Positions 9,345-19,022 of a DNA stretch of 64,000 nt are shown piece by piece. Location: assembly GCA_017355425.1 (NCBI GenBank), contig CP070233.1, forward strand, positions 5,389,272 through 5,453,271, read 5' to 3'. Made by a program: the position numbers and the translations under genes. Source of the stretch: Dolichospermum sp. DET69. GTDB taxonomy: Bacteria; Cyanobacteriota; Cyanobacteriia; Cyanobacteriales; Nostocaceae. Below the pieces are notes generated by a model. That model had not been told where the DNA came from. It worked only from the letters and a program-made list of their open reading frames with translations, and did not search any database. The number at the start of each line of letters is the position of its first letter. Positions within the stretch are counted from its first letter, which is position 1.

Positions 9345-9588
9345 GCGCGACCTAGGAATCTCGAAGCGCTTTGTAGGAATCGCGGTCAGCGGATAAACAC
9401 CACAAGAGGAACGCGGTAGCGTTAGGAGCTTCGTGCCGGACTATACTTATAATTAAATACACGATAAATAGATCCCGTTGAGGATCTAACTTGTAGAGTA
9501 TCACTTTGCCTCAGAGATAAAGATGCTGTTGACAGTTAGCTGTTAACAGTCAAATGCTAACTGTCAAACCATCAATATATTTATTTCT

Positions 9589-12500
9589 ATGCTGCCTTCT
9601 ATCTTCAAAACCTGCATTCCCAGAGACGAAATTTTAGCAGGGGAACTCTCCCCGGAATTATTTGCTGCCAAATTGAGGTTAGTAGTGGAAGGTACAGCAC
9701 CTTACGTCTACCAAGATCCGACAACCTTTTTTGCTAACACCTTTCCTACAGATGGCTTAAAAACCCTGATTTCCGAAGTATTTGGGCGATTAGGAGGGGC
9801 TGCTATTGGTTCTCCTATCATTCGCTTAGAAACCAGCTTCGGAGGTGGGAAAACCCATGATGAAATCGCCTTGTGGCATATCGCCAAAAAGGGGCGAGAA
9901 ATCCCTGGATTAGAGCGTTTTGTTGATAATATTAATTTAATTCCAGAGCGTCCAATTCAAGCATCGGCGATCGCTTGCCAAGACTTAGATCCAGTTAACG
10001 GTGTTTACCATTCAGATACAGGCATTACCACCTATACCCTGTGGGGAGAAATAGCTTATCAAATTGGTGGTGTAGCAGGTTACAGCTTACTTAAAGGTTC
10101 TGATGAGCAAAGAGTTAGCCCTGGTACTGTAGTTTTAGAACGCATTACCCAAGGGCAACCCACAGTAATTATTCTCGATGAAATAGCCCGTTATCTAAGA
10201 GCAGCTAAAGCCACAGTAGTTGGTAATAGCGACTTAGCAGAACAAGTTGTCGCCTTTTTATTCTCCCTCATGGACTTGGCAGCAGCTTCTAATAATTTAG
10301 TCTTTGTTTACACCCTCGCCTCCTCCACTGACAGTTTTGGGGCAGAAACTACAGAAATTCGGGAAACCATTTCGGCCACAGCTAGACAAGAACGGATTCT
10401 CAAACCCAGTACCGATGTAGAAATTTACAATATCGTTAAACAACGGATGTTTAACAGCATTGAAGCCAATGCAGCCAGTGATGCCGCTAAAGAATATCTG
10501 CAAACTTATAAAGCTAGTCGCATTGACTTACCAGATGGCTGCAAAGATGCCCGTTATGCCGAAGGGATTGAACAGAGTTATCCCTTCCATCCTGAACTAT
10601 TTAGCCTATTAACCAAAAAAATCGCCTCCATTGCCAACTTCCAACGCACCAGGGGCGCATTACGCCTATTTGCTGGAGTTATACGTTATCTCTGGCAAAA
10701 CGTTAACAGTCAACAGCCAACAGCCAACAGTCAACAATCCCCAATTTGGATACCCCTAATTCACACCCATCATATCCCTGTAGGCATTGAAGAAGAAATT
10801 ACCAGTGATTTAACTTCTCGACTGGGTAGAGAATTAATGCGAATCCCCATCCAAGCAGACATTTATAACCCAGATGGTAGAGAAGCATATAGCCAATTAC
10901 AAGACGCAGAATGGCAAGCAGCCGGCAAACCTCCCTTTTCTACCTGGGTAGCTAGAACCATTTTCTTACATTCCATTAACCAAGGAATTGCCGCAGGTAT
11001 TCGTCGTCCTGAATTAAACTTATCCCTACTGACACCAGGATTAGAAATTGGCTTTGTAGATACTGTTTTAGACAGACTCACAGCAGTAGCGTGGTATTTA
11101 GAAAATGATCCGATTACCTTGATTGCCAGATTTAAAGAAGAACCATCACTCAATAAAATCATTTCCGAAGAAAAAGCACAAATTGGCATTACTGAAGCCA
11201 AAGATGAATTAAGAAAACGCCGTGATACGATTTTCGCGGCTAAATTCTTTAAATTAGTTTCTGCACCAGAAACTCCCGCCGATGTAGATGATGTTGCTGA
11301 TAGTGTAGTCTTGTGCATTATTGATTTTGACGAAGAGACAATTTCTTCTACCACAGATGGACCACCTGCCATAGTAGAACGCATTTTCAACAACACTGGA
11401 GAAGCTGGTAAATTCCGCACTTATAGAAATCGCCTGTTATTTCTTATTGCTAACAAACAAGAATTACAACGTGCCATTGAGAATGTGCGAGAATATCGGG
11501 CTATGCAAAATATTCTCAATTCTCCTAATCGTTTGCAAGACTTATCAGAAAACCAGCAGAAACAACTTAAAGCACGTAAAGATGATTGTGAATTAAAGAT
11601 TAGAGTATCAATTACTAATACCTATCAGCATTTATTTTATCCTGCCAATGATCCGGTAAAAGCACCAAAGGGCTTAATGCACTATACTTTACCTGCCCAA
11701 GAACGTAGTGAAGTCAAAGGTAATAACCAACAGGATATTATTTTAAAATCTCTCAAAGATTGTCAAAAAATCCGTCAAGATGAAGCACAATCTTATGCAC
11801 CAGCATTCATATTACAGAAAGTTTGGCCAGCAGGGATAAATCATTGGACAACAAAAGCATTAAAAGAAAATTTTGCTAAAGATTTGAGTTTAAATATTTT
11901 CGCTGATGCTGAAATATCTAAATTACGAGAAACAATTCGCACGGGAATTTTAGATGGTAGTTGGGATATAAAAATTGGTGAAAAACTATTCATCAAAACT
12001 GATGATAATAAAATTGTTCCTCCTGATTCGATAGAATTTTCTGAAAGAATAGAATTGTATCGTCGGGGTATTCTGCAACCACCTAAACCACGAGAAATTG
12101 AACTGAATGCCCAAGTTATGCCTAGTACAGATAAGCTAAAACCTGTGCGGTTAAGGTGGAAAGCATCTGGGGCATTAACCATTAAATTGTATCAAGAAAA
12201 TACAGAAGTTAATGATAGGGTGTTTCGTCCTAGTGATGAATATGAAACTAGCATTACCCAAACTACAATTTTTAAACTAGTTGTTGATTACGGTAATGAA
12301 GAAATAGTTGAAAAAGAAACTAAAGCCTCCATAATTACTTATGGTACTGGTACTTATGGTACTGGTGGAACTTCTTCTCCTAGTGTGGCAGAACCAGGAA
12401 GTTTATTTGCCGTCAAACCAGAAACATTTAATGCTGAAGGTACACACAATAGTGTATTTACTCAATTAGCTGATTTTATCAAAGATAATAAAGCCGAAGG

Positions 12501-12855
12501 AATTGAATTGTTAGAAATTTCAGTAGCAGAAGTAATGGACTACCGCAAGTTATTAACTGCCTTTCCTTTATTGATGAAATTACCCCTGCAAATTGACCAG
12601 ACAGCAAGTATAACCTTGGGAGAGCAATTTATTCGTTTAGAGTACCAAGGACCATATAAAGGGTTTAATAGTTTTCAGAATACTCTTAATACCTTATTGG
12701 GTAGTAAAGATGTCAAAGCAGATGTATTCTTGAAATTGGAATTTAAATTTTTGTCACCAATTCTGCCAGAGGGAACAGAAATAAGTAATATCAAAAGTGC
12801 CTTAAACCGAAATCCGGTGGACAGGTTGAATTTAATGGCGAAATTGACGTATTAG
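9589..12855 (+). CDS. DUF499-type ATPase of a defence operon
   Basis: A 1088-aa P-loop ATPase. Walker A is GGGKT at residues 85-89 within SFGGGKTHDEIALWH, and Walker B is VIILDEIARYL (D197, E198). A long helical middle and a beta-rich C-terminus follow. This is the DUF499 family, repeatedly found beside DUF1156 methylases and large helicases in defence islands. It is presumably the motor of a multi-protein restriction-like complex; no biochemistry can be read from sequence. Residues about 372-385 (VNSQQPTANSQQSP) are encoded by an in-frame run of CAACAGC/CAACAGT heptamers, an STRR insertion. First gene of a plus-strand series to 23136. The start ATG has no visible Shine-Dalgarno sequence. The stop is followed at once by another STRR. 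Confidence 0.85.
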   Translation: MLPSIFKTCIPRDEILAGELSPELFAAKLRLVVEGTAPYVYQDPTTFFANTFPTDGLKTLISEVFGRLGGAAIGSPIIRLETSFGGGKTHDEIALWHIAKKGREIPGLERFVDNINLIPERPIQASAIACQDLDPVNGVYHSDTGITTYTLWGEIAYQIGGVAGYSLLKGSDEQRVSPGTVVLERITQGQPTVIILDEIARYLRAAKATVVGNSDLAEQVVAFLFSLMDLAAASNNLVFVYTLASSTDSFGAETTEIRETISATARQERILKPSTDVEIYNIVKQRMFNSIEANAASDAAKEYLQTYKASRIDLPDGCKDARYAEGIEQSYPFHPELFSLLTKKIASIANFQRTRGALRLFAGVIRYLWQNVNSQQPTANSQQSPIWIPLIHTHHIPVGIEEEITSDLTSRLGRELMRIPIQADIYNPDGREAYSQLQDAEWQAAGKPPFSTWVARTIFLHSINQGIAAGIRRPELNLSLLTPGLEIGFVDTVLDRLTAVAWYLENDPITLIARFKEEPSLNKIISEEKAQIGITEAKDELRKRRDTIFAAKFFKLVSAPETPADVDDVADSVVLCIIDFDEETISSTTDGPPAIVERIFNNTGEAGKFRTYRNRLLFLIANKQELQRAIENVREYRAMQNILNSPNRLQDLSENQQKQLKARKDDCELKIRVSITNTYQHLFYPANDPVKAPKGLMHYTLPAQERSEVKGNNQQDIILKSLKDCQKIRQDEAQSYAPAFILQKVWPAGINHWTTKALKENFAKDLSLNIFADAEISKLRETIRTGILDGSWDIKIGEKLFIKTDDNKIVPPDSIEFSERIELYRRGILQPPKPREIELNAQVMPSTDKLKPVRLRWKASGALTIKLYQENTEVNDRVFRPSDEYETSITQTTIFKLVVDYGNEEIVEKETKASIITYGTGTYGTGGTSSPSVAEPGSLFAVKPETFNAEGTHNSVFTQLADFIKDNKAEGIELLEISVAEVMDYRKLLTAFPLLMKLPLQIDQTASITLGEQFIRLEYQGPYKGFNSFQNTLNTLLGSKDVKADVFLKLEFKFLSPILPEGTEISNIKSALNRNPVDRLNLMAKLTY

Positions 12856-12954
12856 TTGACGGTTGACGGTTGACGGTTGACGGTTGACTGTTGACTGCTG
12901 ACGGTTGACGGTTGACAGTGAACAGTGAACAGTGAACAGTGAACAGTGAACAAA
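12856..12954. repeat. STRR array between operon genes
   Basis: Heptamers TTGACGG, then CAGTGAA, fill the gap between the DUF499 gene and the four-helix-bundle gene. The repeat runs to within a few bases of the next ATG, so the next gene's leader consists of repeat with no Shine-Dalgarno sequence. Confidence 0.9.
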
Positions 12955-12955
12955 T

Positions 12956-13324
12956 ATGGAAAGCTTCCAAAATTTACGCGTTTACCAACTATCGGAACAA
13001 CTTGCCAATGAAATTTGGTTTATTGTTATAGAATGGGATTATTTTGCTAAAGATACTATTGGTAAACAATTAGTGAAATCTACAGATAGTATTGGTGCTA
13101 ATATTGCTGAGGGTAATGGACGTTACAACCTACAAGATAATCAACGTTTTGTCAAGATAGCTAGAGGTTCTTTAAACGAAACAAGACACTGGTTAAGACT
13201 AGCTTATCAGCGCAAGTTGTTGACTCAAGCCCAAACAGACAAAATCAAACCAATTATTGATGAACTATCACCTAAATTAAATGCTTATCTTAACTCCTTT
13301 AAAAATAAATCAGGAAAGACTTGA
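12956..13324 (+). CDS. Four-helix-bundle protein, S23/IVP family
   Basis: A 122-aa all-helical protein. The conserved patterns QNLRVYQLSEQLANEI, STDSIGANIAEGNGR (residues about 42-56) and ARGSLNETRHWL (about 69-80) define the S23 (23S rRNA intervening sequence) four-helix-bundle family, whose relatives include the Avd accessory protein of diversity-generating retroelements. It usually forms pentamers and may bind nucleic acid. Here it is the second gene of the defence-like operon, with no reverse transcriptase or variable repeat nearby, so its role is unknown. The ATG is preceded directly by STRR sequence ending in AACAAAT. Full length for the family. Confidence 0.88.
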   Translation: MESFQNLRVYQLSEQLANEIWFIVIEWDYFAKDTIGKQLVKSTDSIGANIAEGNGRYNLQDNQRFVKIARGSLNETRHWLRLAYQRKLLTQAQTDKIKPIIDELSPKLNAYLNSFKNKSGKT

Positions 13325-13378
13325 CGGTTCACAGTCAACAGTCAACAGTCAACAGTCAACGGTTAACAGTCAACAAAT
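13325..13378. repeat. STRR array between operon genes
   Basis: Head-to-tail CAACAGT heptamers fill the whole gap. As before the upstream gene, the array ends in CAACAAAT immediately before the ATG at 13379. The two genes therefore share an identical repeat-derived leader end. Confidence 0.9.
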
Positions 13379-13807
13379 ATGCAAGAATTTCAGTTGCGTA
13401 TAGTTTCTACAGATAACAATAACTTTGTAGTAGAATTATACCAGTGTGCTTATAAAAAGGCAGGAGAGAAAAAACGTCCTTCTGCCAAGCGCATTGGTAG
13501 ATTAAAGGGTAATGCTTTAATTCAGGTAAAACAGGCAATTTATGATTGTTTAAAGGCCAATAATTATGATCCTAAAACTTTAAGTCATAATCGCCAAAGT
13601 CCTTATGTTTTAAGTGAGGAAACAGGGATAAATTTAGCTTTGTTATTTCAGACGGTGCAACCACTTTCTAAGCCAGAACGTATTGCTAATATTGCCCAAG
13701 GTATCAAAGCAATGAGTTATGAGGAATCCCATTATTGGTTTGCTAAGATCAGTAATGGGAAGCGTAGTCAAGCGTTAAAAGCAATTAGGGTATTATTAGG
13801 AGATTGA
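13379..13807 (+). CDS. Conserved small operon protein
   Basis: A 142-aa soluble protein without a motif I can name with certainty. The N-terminal half looks like a beta-rich domain (QLRIVSTDNNNFVVELYQC). The C-terminal half is helical, with ETGINLALLFQTVQPLSKPERI and MSYEESHYWFAKISNG, then a short basic end. The pattern recalls a small DUF (perhaps DUF7680) that accompanies DUF499/DUF1156 gene sets, but this is from memory and weak. It may be a structural subunit of the complex. Codon use and base composition match its neighbours. Confidence 0.6.
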   Translation: MQEFQLRIVSTDNNNFVVELYQCAYKKAGEKKRPSAKRIGRLKGNALIQVKQAIYDCLKANNYDPKTLSHNRQSPYVLSEETGINLALLFQTVQPLSKPERIANIAQGIKAMSYEESHYWFAKISNGKRSQALKAIRVLLGD

Positions 13808-13854
13808 GGTTTGCTAACTGTTGACTGTGGTGTAATTAATTAAAGGTAATAAAG

Positions 13855-14457
13855 ATGGCTTACAGTGATTTTAAATTAAGTGAAATTATCCAAAAATTTG
13901 AATTAACATTAAATGAAGTATCAGGATTATTTGGAGATGTTCCAGAGGAAGAATCTAGTGATTTACTAACAACAATCCTCAAGGAAAATGTTGATTTAGC
14001 TGTTTCAATTAATACTGAAAAAGCTCGTTCTGAGATGATAATTAGTCCAATTTTACTAGAAGTAAGAAGAAAGTTAAATAATGAAATCAGTTTATTTTCG
14101 GGAGTAGATTTTAATGTTGATAGTCAACAAGGTTTAAATGGTTTTTGTGACTTCTTAATTAGTCTTTCTAAAGAACAACTTTTTGTTCGCGCACCTATAA
14201 TTACTTTGGTAGAAAGTAAAAATGAAAACTTGAAATCAGGTTTGGCTCAATGTATAGCTGAAATGTTGGCTGCTCAATTGTTTAATGAACAAAAACAAAA
14301 TGCGATTAAGATTATTTATGGTGCTGTAACTATCGGTACTATTTGGCAGTTTTTGAAGTTAGAAGATAAAACTATTTCTATTGATTTAACTGAATATTAT
14401 ATTAAGGATGTGAAAAAGATTTTAGGAATTTTAATAAGTGCGATTAAGCAAGAATAG
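13855..14457 (+). CDS. Small PD-(D/E)XK-like nuclease domain protein
   Basis: A 200-aa protein with an N-terminal helical part and, from about residue 90, a possible restriction-type core: GFCDFLISLS, then ITLVESKNE, where D and ExK stand in PD-(D/E)XK spacing, followed by a long helix (LAQCIAEMLAAQLFNEQ). Similar single-domain proteins are frequent in cyanobacteria. Within this operon it could be the nuclease partner of the methylase. This is inferred from motif spacing only. The ATG lies 47 bp after the previous gene. The stop is followed within about 10 bp by the large 49-bp array. Confidence 0.6.
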   Translation: MAYSDFKLSEIIQKFELTLNEVSGLFGDVPEEESSDLLTTILKENVDLAVSINTEKARSEMIISPILLEVRRKLNNEISLFSGVDFNVDSQQGLNGFCDFLISLSKEQLFVRAPIITLVESKNENLKSGLAQCIAEMLAAQLFNEQKQNAIKIIYGAVTIGTIWQFLKLEDKTISIDLTEYYIKDVKKILGILISAIKQE

Positions 14458-14467
14458 TGGAATAATT

Positions 14468-15153
14468 GTCTGAATCAGGATTTCCAGGATTACAGGATTT
14501 ACAGGATGGTTTTTTTGTCTGAATCAGGATTTCCAGGATTACAGGATTTACAGGATGGTTTTTTTGTCTGAATCAGGATTTCCAGGATTACAGGATTTAC
14601 AGGATGGTTTTTTTGTCTGAATCAGGATTTCCAGGATTACAGGATTTACAGGATGGTTTTTTTGTCTGAATCAGGATTTCCAGGATTACAGGATTTACAG
14701 GATGGTTTTTTTGTCTGAATCAGGATTTCCAGGATTACAGGATTTACAGGATGGTTTTTTTGTCTGAATCAGGATTTCCAGGATTACAGGATTTACAGGA
14801 TGGTTTTTTTGTCTGAATCAGGATTTCCAGGATTACAGGATTTACAGGATGGTTTTTTTGTCTGAATCAGGATTTCCAGGATTACAGGATTTACAGGATG
14901 GTTTTTTTGTCTGAATCAGGATTTCCAGGATTACAGGATTTACAGGATGGTTTTTTTGTCTGAATCAGGATTTCCAGGATTACAGGATTTACAGGATGGT
15001 TTTTTTGTCTGAATCAGGATTTCCAGGATTACAGGATTTACAGGATGGTTTTTTTGTCTGAATCAGGATTTCCAGGATTACAGGATTTACAGGATGGTTT
15101 TTTTGTCTGAATCAGGATTTCCAGGATTACAGGATTTACAGGATGGTTTTTTT
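14468..15153 (+). repeat. 49-bp tandem array, 14 copies
   Basis: Fourteen head-to-tail copies of a 49-bp unit that starts GTCTGAATCAGGATTTCC, continues through AGGATTACAGGATTTACAGG and ends in a T7 run. The copies look identical, pointing to very recent amplification. The unit is itself built from degenerate AGGATTT heptamers. There are no unique spacers, so it is not CRISPR. 49 is not a multiple of three, so it is not coding. It separates the small nuclease gene from the methyltransferase gene. Confidence 0.95.
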
Positions 15154-15212
15154 GTGAGGATCATAATTGATTAAATTTATCTAATATAATAGAGAGAGTA
15201 AACTGACAAAAA
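15154..15212 (+). promoter_or_regulatory. Conserved spacer with possible -10 element, copy 1
   Basis: A spacer starting GTGAGGATCATAATTGATTA and containing TATAAT (15185-15190) then AGAGAGAGTAAACTGAC. An almost identical spacer recurs at 18821-18882. Both stand upstream of a gene (methyltransferase; antitoxin). A promoter role is inferred: the -10 is good but no convincing -35 is visible. Confidence 0.4.
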
Positions 15213-15528
15213 ATACTTCCATCTCACAGAAAATTCATCAATAACAATCCTGTAAATCCTAAAATCCTGGAAATCCTGATTCAGACAATTAAATACTTCC
15301 ATCTCACAGAAAATTCATCAATAACAATCCTGTAAATCCTAAAATCCTGGAAATCCTGATTCAGACAATTAAATACTTCCATCTCACAGAAAATTCATCA
15401 ATAACCATCCTGAAAATCCTCAAATCCTGGAAATCCTGATTCAGACAATTAAATATTTGCAACTCACAGAAAATTCATCAATAACCATCCTGAAAATCCT
15501 CAAATCCTGGAAATCCTGATTCAGACAA
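15213..15528 (-). repeat. 80-bp tandem array, four copies
   Basis: Four 80-bp units (starting at 15213, 15293, 15373 and 15453), each with about 40 bp that is the reverse complement of the 49-bp unit (ATCCTGGAAATCCTGATTCAG) plus a linker with CATCTCACAGAAAATTCATC. Together with 14468-15153 this forms a long imperfect inverted repeat around the spacer. The last two copies carry shared substitutions. Confidence 0.93.
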
Positions 15529-15586
15529 CATTGACAAACCACCCACTTCCATTACAATTAATCAATACCCACACATCTACACCCCC

Positions 15587-18454
15587 ATGACTAACCCAAC
15601 CCCCAAACGTCCCCACTTATTCATAGAAGAAAGAATGCCTGTCCAACTCCTCAACGAACAGGTTTACTATGAACATGGGGGAAATCCTTTTAAGGGGTTA
15701 CATCGTTGGTATTCTCGCAAACCATTGTCCTTTAGTCGTGCTAGTGTGTTGGCTTCCTTGTTACCGGCAGATGTGACAATGGAGGAATTTGAATATTTAT
15801 TGGGGTTAGAACCAGGGAAGGAAGTTAAACTCTACAAAACTCCTCCTACTGCTGTGCGAATTAAGAAAGTGCATGATTATTGTGAGCAAATTTGGGGAAC
15901 TCGCACACCTACTGTTTTAGATGCTTTTGCAGGTGGTGGAAGTATCCCTTTTGAAGCTGCGAGATATGGGTTAAATGTGCTGGCTTCTGATTTGAATCCT
16001 GTGGCTGTGGTGACGATGAAAGCAGCTATGGAATATCCTTTAAAGTTTGGACCAGATTTACAGCATGATATTGATAAATGGGTGAAGTGGGTAGGTGATG
16101 AAGCTGAAAAAAGGTTAGCTGAATTTTTCCCTTCTTTACCCGGAGAAACGGTACAATATTATTTATGGGCGCATACTGTTGTTTGTCCAAGTTGTGAGTC
16201 TGTTGTTCCTTTAAGTCCTACTTGGTGGGTTTATAATCGTCCTGAAAAGCAAAACTGGCACAGATGGTGTGCAGTCAAACCTATTTCTAATCCTGATAAG
16301 AGTCGGATTGATTTTGAGTTGGTTAGAGGAATAAAAGGGAAAGGAACAACGATTGTTATTGAAAACAATGAAGAATATAATCCTAATACAACTATAACAA
16401 TTAACAGAAGTGTTGGTAGATGTCCTAACTGTGGCAATACACTTGAGCAAGACTACTTAATTAATTATGCACAAGCTACTGGATTTGGACATCAACTTTA
16501 TGCTGTTGCTTATAACCAGGGTTATGGCTCTATTCAATTTAAAATTCCTGATGAGAAAGATGTACAAGGATATAACAAAGCGCTAGTAGAATATAATAAA
16601 ATGTTTATTGATCCTCATCTTCAGGCTTTAATTCCTAAAGAACCATGCAGCGACAATCCTCAATACATGATGGCATATCGTTATGGATTAACTACATGGT
16701 ATAAATATTTTAATCCTCGTCAACTTTTAACCCTTGTAACTTATATACAAATTATCAATGAAGCTAAAACTTTAATTCAATCTGAATATGAATGGGAAAA
16801 ATCACAAGCAATATCGACTTATTTAGCTTTAGTATTAGATAGGTGTGTTGATAAGAACTGTAAATTAGCCCATTGGCAATCATCTGTAGGTGTTCCACAA
16901 GCAGCATCAGCTCAACATTCTCTTAATTTAATGTGGAATTATCCAGAAGTTTGTGGAACAAATAGACTCTATCAATGGTGTGCAGAAACAGTTGCTGATG
17001 ACTATTCAAAACTTTGTAATTATTTTGGTACAAAGCCACATTCCATAGGCTTGCAAGGCATCGAACAAAACGACCCAAAATTTATTCAAATTAATTCTGA
17101 ATCAGCAGATAATTTAACTCATATTCCTGATAATTCTGTGGATGCAGTTATCACAGACCCACCTTATTACGACACAATACCTTATGCTGAAATCTCAGAC
17201 TTTTTCTACGTCTGGCTAAAACGCACCCTTGGCGATATTTTCCCCGACTTATTCTATTTAGAACTTACCGACAAAGAACGAGAAGCTGTTGCCAATTTAG
17301 GACGCTTCCGTAACATGGGCATTTCACCCAAAGAACTTGCTTATCAAGACTACGAAGCCAAAATGGCCATGGCCTTCGCCGAATACCACCGCGTATTACG
17401 GGACGACGGGGTAATGACAGTCCAATTCAACCATAAAGACTCCGGTGCATGGGATGTCCTAGCCAAGTCCCTGATAGACGCTGGCTTTGAAATCACCGCA
17501 TCCTGGGCTGTCAGCACCGAAAACCCCCAAAACCTCCACCAAGCACAGAAAAACGCCGTATCCAGCACCGTGCTTTTAGTCTGTCGCAAACGTCAACCCA
17601 ACGCCGAACAAGCATGGTGGGATGATGTCCGCATAGAAGTGCGTAATATCGTCTTTGAGAAAGCCCCAGAAATCGAAAAATCCTTAACAGCAGATAGCCG
17701 TCCCGCCGCAGACAGAGTAGCAGACCCCCGCCGTCGCATCAAACCCCCAGGTATTGACCTATGCTTAACAGCCTTTGGTAGTGCATTAAGCGTATTTACC
17801 CGCTACAGTTCCATTCTCGACAGTGCCGGCAACCCAGTAGAACCCAAAGCCGCCTTTGAAGAAGTGCGTCAAACCATCGTCGCATACCGACTAGAAAAGC
17901 TATTAGCAGGTAAAGACTTTAACGGCATAGACCCCCTCACCCAATGGTATATACTCGCCTGGGATACCTTTGAAGCGCGGGAATTTCCCTTTGATGAAGC
18001 CCGACAATTAGCTTTAGCAGTGGGAGGTTTTGATGTTTCCGACTTAGTTAAAACCCATAAATTACTAGATTCTGGTAGTGGCTTTTGTAAATTACTCACC
18101 CCAGAACAACGCTTAAAAAAACGCGCCTTTTCTACCATTGATACAGAATTTTCTGGCAGATATTTAGTAGATGGACTGCACGCCATTATTGCCATTTACC
18201 AAGCAGAAGAAAATACAGAACCAGTGCGGAGATTTCTCAAAAATACAGGATTAGTTAGCAATGATTCCTTTATGCGGACATTTGAAGTAGCGTTAAAAGT
18301 AATTCCCCACATCAAAGATGAAAAGAAACGCATTTTGGAAGAGAAAGCTTTATTAGATTTGTGGTTAGCAATGGATGAAATAAAAGCTAAAGTCTCCTAT
18401 CAACAAACTGAGATACAATTAGATAATCAGGGGGGACAAATGAGTTTATTTTGA
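15587..18454 (+). CDS. DUF1156-type DNA methyltransferase
   Basis: A 955-aa DNA methylase. The N-terminus (PVQLLNEQVYYEHG, then GLHRWYSRKPLS) is the DUF1156 signature. SAM motif I is DAFAGGGSIPFEAARYG (D112-G118 onward) and the catalytic amino-methylase motif is DPPYYD (524-529). The order is that of N6-adenine or N4-cytosine methylases. Two CxxC pairs (C200/C203 and C279/C282) probably form a zinc finger inserted between the motifs. In helicase-methylase-ATPase sets this enzyme is thought to mark self DNA. It is flanked on both sides by homologous repeat arrays (14468-15528 and 18467-18955). The target sequence cannot be inferred. No Shine-Dalgarno sequence is visible at the ATG. Confidence 0.88.
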   Translation: MTNPTPKRPHLFIEERMPVQLLNEQVYYEHGGNPFKGLHRWYSRKPLSFSRASVLASLLPADVTMEEFEYLLGLEPGKEVKLYKTPPTAVRIKKVHDYCEQIWGTRTPTVLDAFAGGGSIPFEAARYGLNVLASDLNPVAVVTMKAAMEYPLKFGPDLQHDIDKWVKWVGDEAEKRLAEFFPSLPGETVQYYLWAHTVVCPSCESVVPLSPTWWVYNRPEKQNWHRWCAVKPISNPDKSRIDFELVRGIKGKGTTIVIENNEEYNPNTTITINRSVGRCPNCGNTLEQDYLINYAQATGFGHQLYAVAYNQGYGSIQFKIPDEKDVQGYNKALVEYNKMFIDPHLQALIPKEPCSDNPQYMMAYRYGLTTWYKYFNPRQLLTLVTYIQIINEAKTLIQSEYEWEKSQAISTYLALVLDRCVDKNCKLAHWQSSVGVPQAASAQHSLNLMWNYPEVCGTNRLYQWCAETVADDYSKLCNYFGTKPHSIGLQGIEQNDPKFIQINSESADNLTHIPDNSVDAVITDPPYYDTIPYAEISDFFYVWLKRTLGDIFPDLFYLELTDKEREAVANLGRFRNMGISPKELAYQDYEAKMAMAFAEYHRVLRDDGVMTVQFNHKDSGAWDVLAKSLIDAGFEITASWAVSTENPQNLHQAQKNAVSSTVLLVCRKRQPNAEQAWWDDVRIEVRNIVFEKAPEIEKSLTADSRPAADRVADPRRRIKPPGIDLCLTAFGSALSVFTRYSSILDSAGNPVEPKAAFEEVRQTIVAYRLEKLLAGKDFNGIDPLTQWYILAWDTFEAREFPFDEARQLALAVGGFDVSDLVKTHKLLDSGSGFCKLLTPEQRLKKRAFSTIDTEFSGRYLVDGLHAIIAIYQAEENTEPVRRFLKNTGLVSNDSFMRTFEVALKVIPHIKDEKKRILEEKALLDLWLAMDEIKAKVSYQQTEIQLDNQGGQMSLF

Positions 18455-18466
18455 TCACTGAATTTT

Positions 18467-18820
18467 GTCTGAATCAGGATTTTCAGGATTAGAGGATTTA
18501 CAGGATGTTAATTTTTGTCTGAATCAGGATTTCCAGGATTATGAGGATTTACAGGATGTTAATTTTTGTCTGAATCAGGATTTCCAGGATTAGAGGATTT
18601 ACAGGATGAGTTTATTTGTCTGAATCAGGATTTCCAGGATTAGAGGATTTACAGGATGAGTTTATTTGTCTGAATCAGGATTTCCAGGATTATGAGGATG
18701 TACAGGATGGGTTTTTTTTGTCTGAATCAGGATTTCCAGGATTAGAGGATTTACAGGATGGGTTTTTTTTGTCTGAATCAGGATTTCCAGGATTAGAGGA
18801 TTTACAGGATGGGTTTTTTT
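18467..18820 (+). repeat. 49- to 52-bp tandem array, seven degenerate copies
   Basis: Seven copies of the same GTCTGAATCAGG unit as 14468-15153, but diverged (AGGATTAGAGG in place of AGGATTACAGG; variable tails). Copies start at 18467, 18517, 18568, 18618, 18668, 18720 and 18771. It starts 13 bp after the methyltransferase stop. An open frame across it is a by-product of the repeat. Confidence 0.92.
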
Positions 18821-18882
18821 GTGAGGATCATAATTGATTAAATTCATGTAATATAATAGAGAGAGTAAACTGACAAAAAATA
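18821..18882 (+). promoter_or_regulatory. Conserved spacer with possible -10 element, copy 2
   Basis: Near-identical to 15154-15212, again with TATAAT (18852-18857) and AGAGAGAGTAAACTGAC. It is followed by one inverted 40-bp repeat unit (about 18912-18955) and then by the antitoxin gene at 19023. It may drive the antitoxin-VapC-helicase part separately from the upstream genes (inference). Confidence 0.4.
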
Positions 18883-19022
18883 TTTGTATCTCACAGACAA
18901 TTAATAAATAACAATCCTGAAAATCCTAAAATCCTGGTTATCCTGATTCAGACAAAAAAATCCTGACAACTCACAGACAATTAAACAGTCAACTAATAAC
19001 TATTAATCACAGGAGATTGAAA

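Larger units (their letters stand above)
9012..9588. other. Repeat-filled leader of the defence operon
   Basis: A gene-free 577 bp made largely of repeats: a HIP1-split palindrome at 9056-9084, a short inverted repeat around GAGACGTTCCATGGAACGTCTC (9115-9136), the second 104-bp repeat, another split palindrome near 9334-9381, and a short heptamer remnant (TTAACAGTCAA) near 9540. The promoter of the operon starting at 9589 should lie here but was not pinpointed. Confidence 0.7.

Noticed and set aside
12956..13324. Diversity-generating retroelement (four-helix-bundle protein as Avd)
   Set aside because: No reverse transcriptase of that type and no template/variable repeat pair lies near; the only RT is the group II intron.
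14468..15528. CRISPR array
   Set aside because: The 49-bp and 80-bp units repeat head to tail with no unique spacers, and no cas gene is near.
18616..18837. Small plus-strand gene across the repeat array
   Set aside because: The frame exists only because the repeats there are about 51 bp; it has no ribosome-binding site and the 49-bp array on the other side has no equivalent frame.
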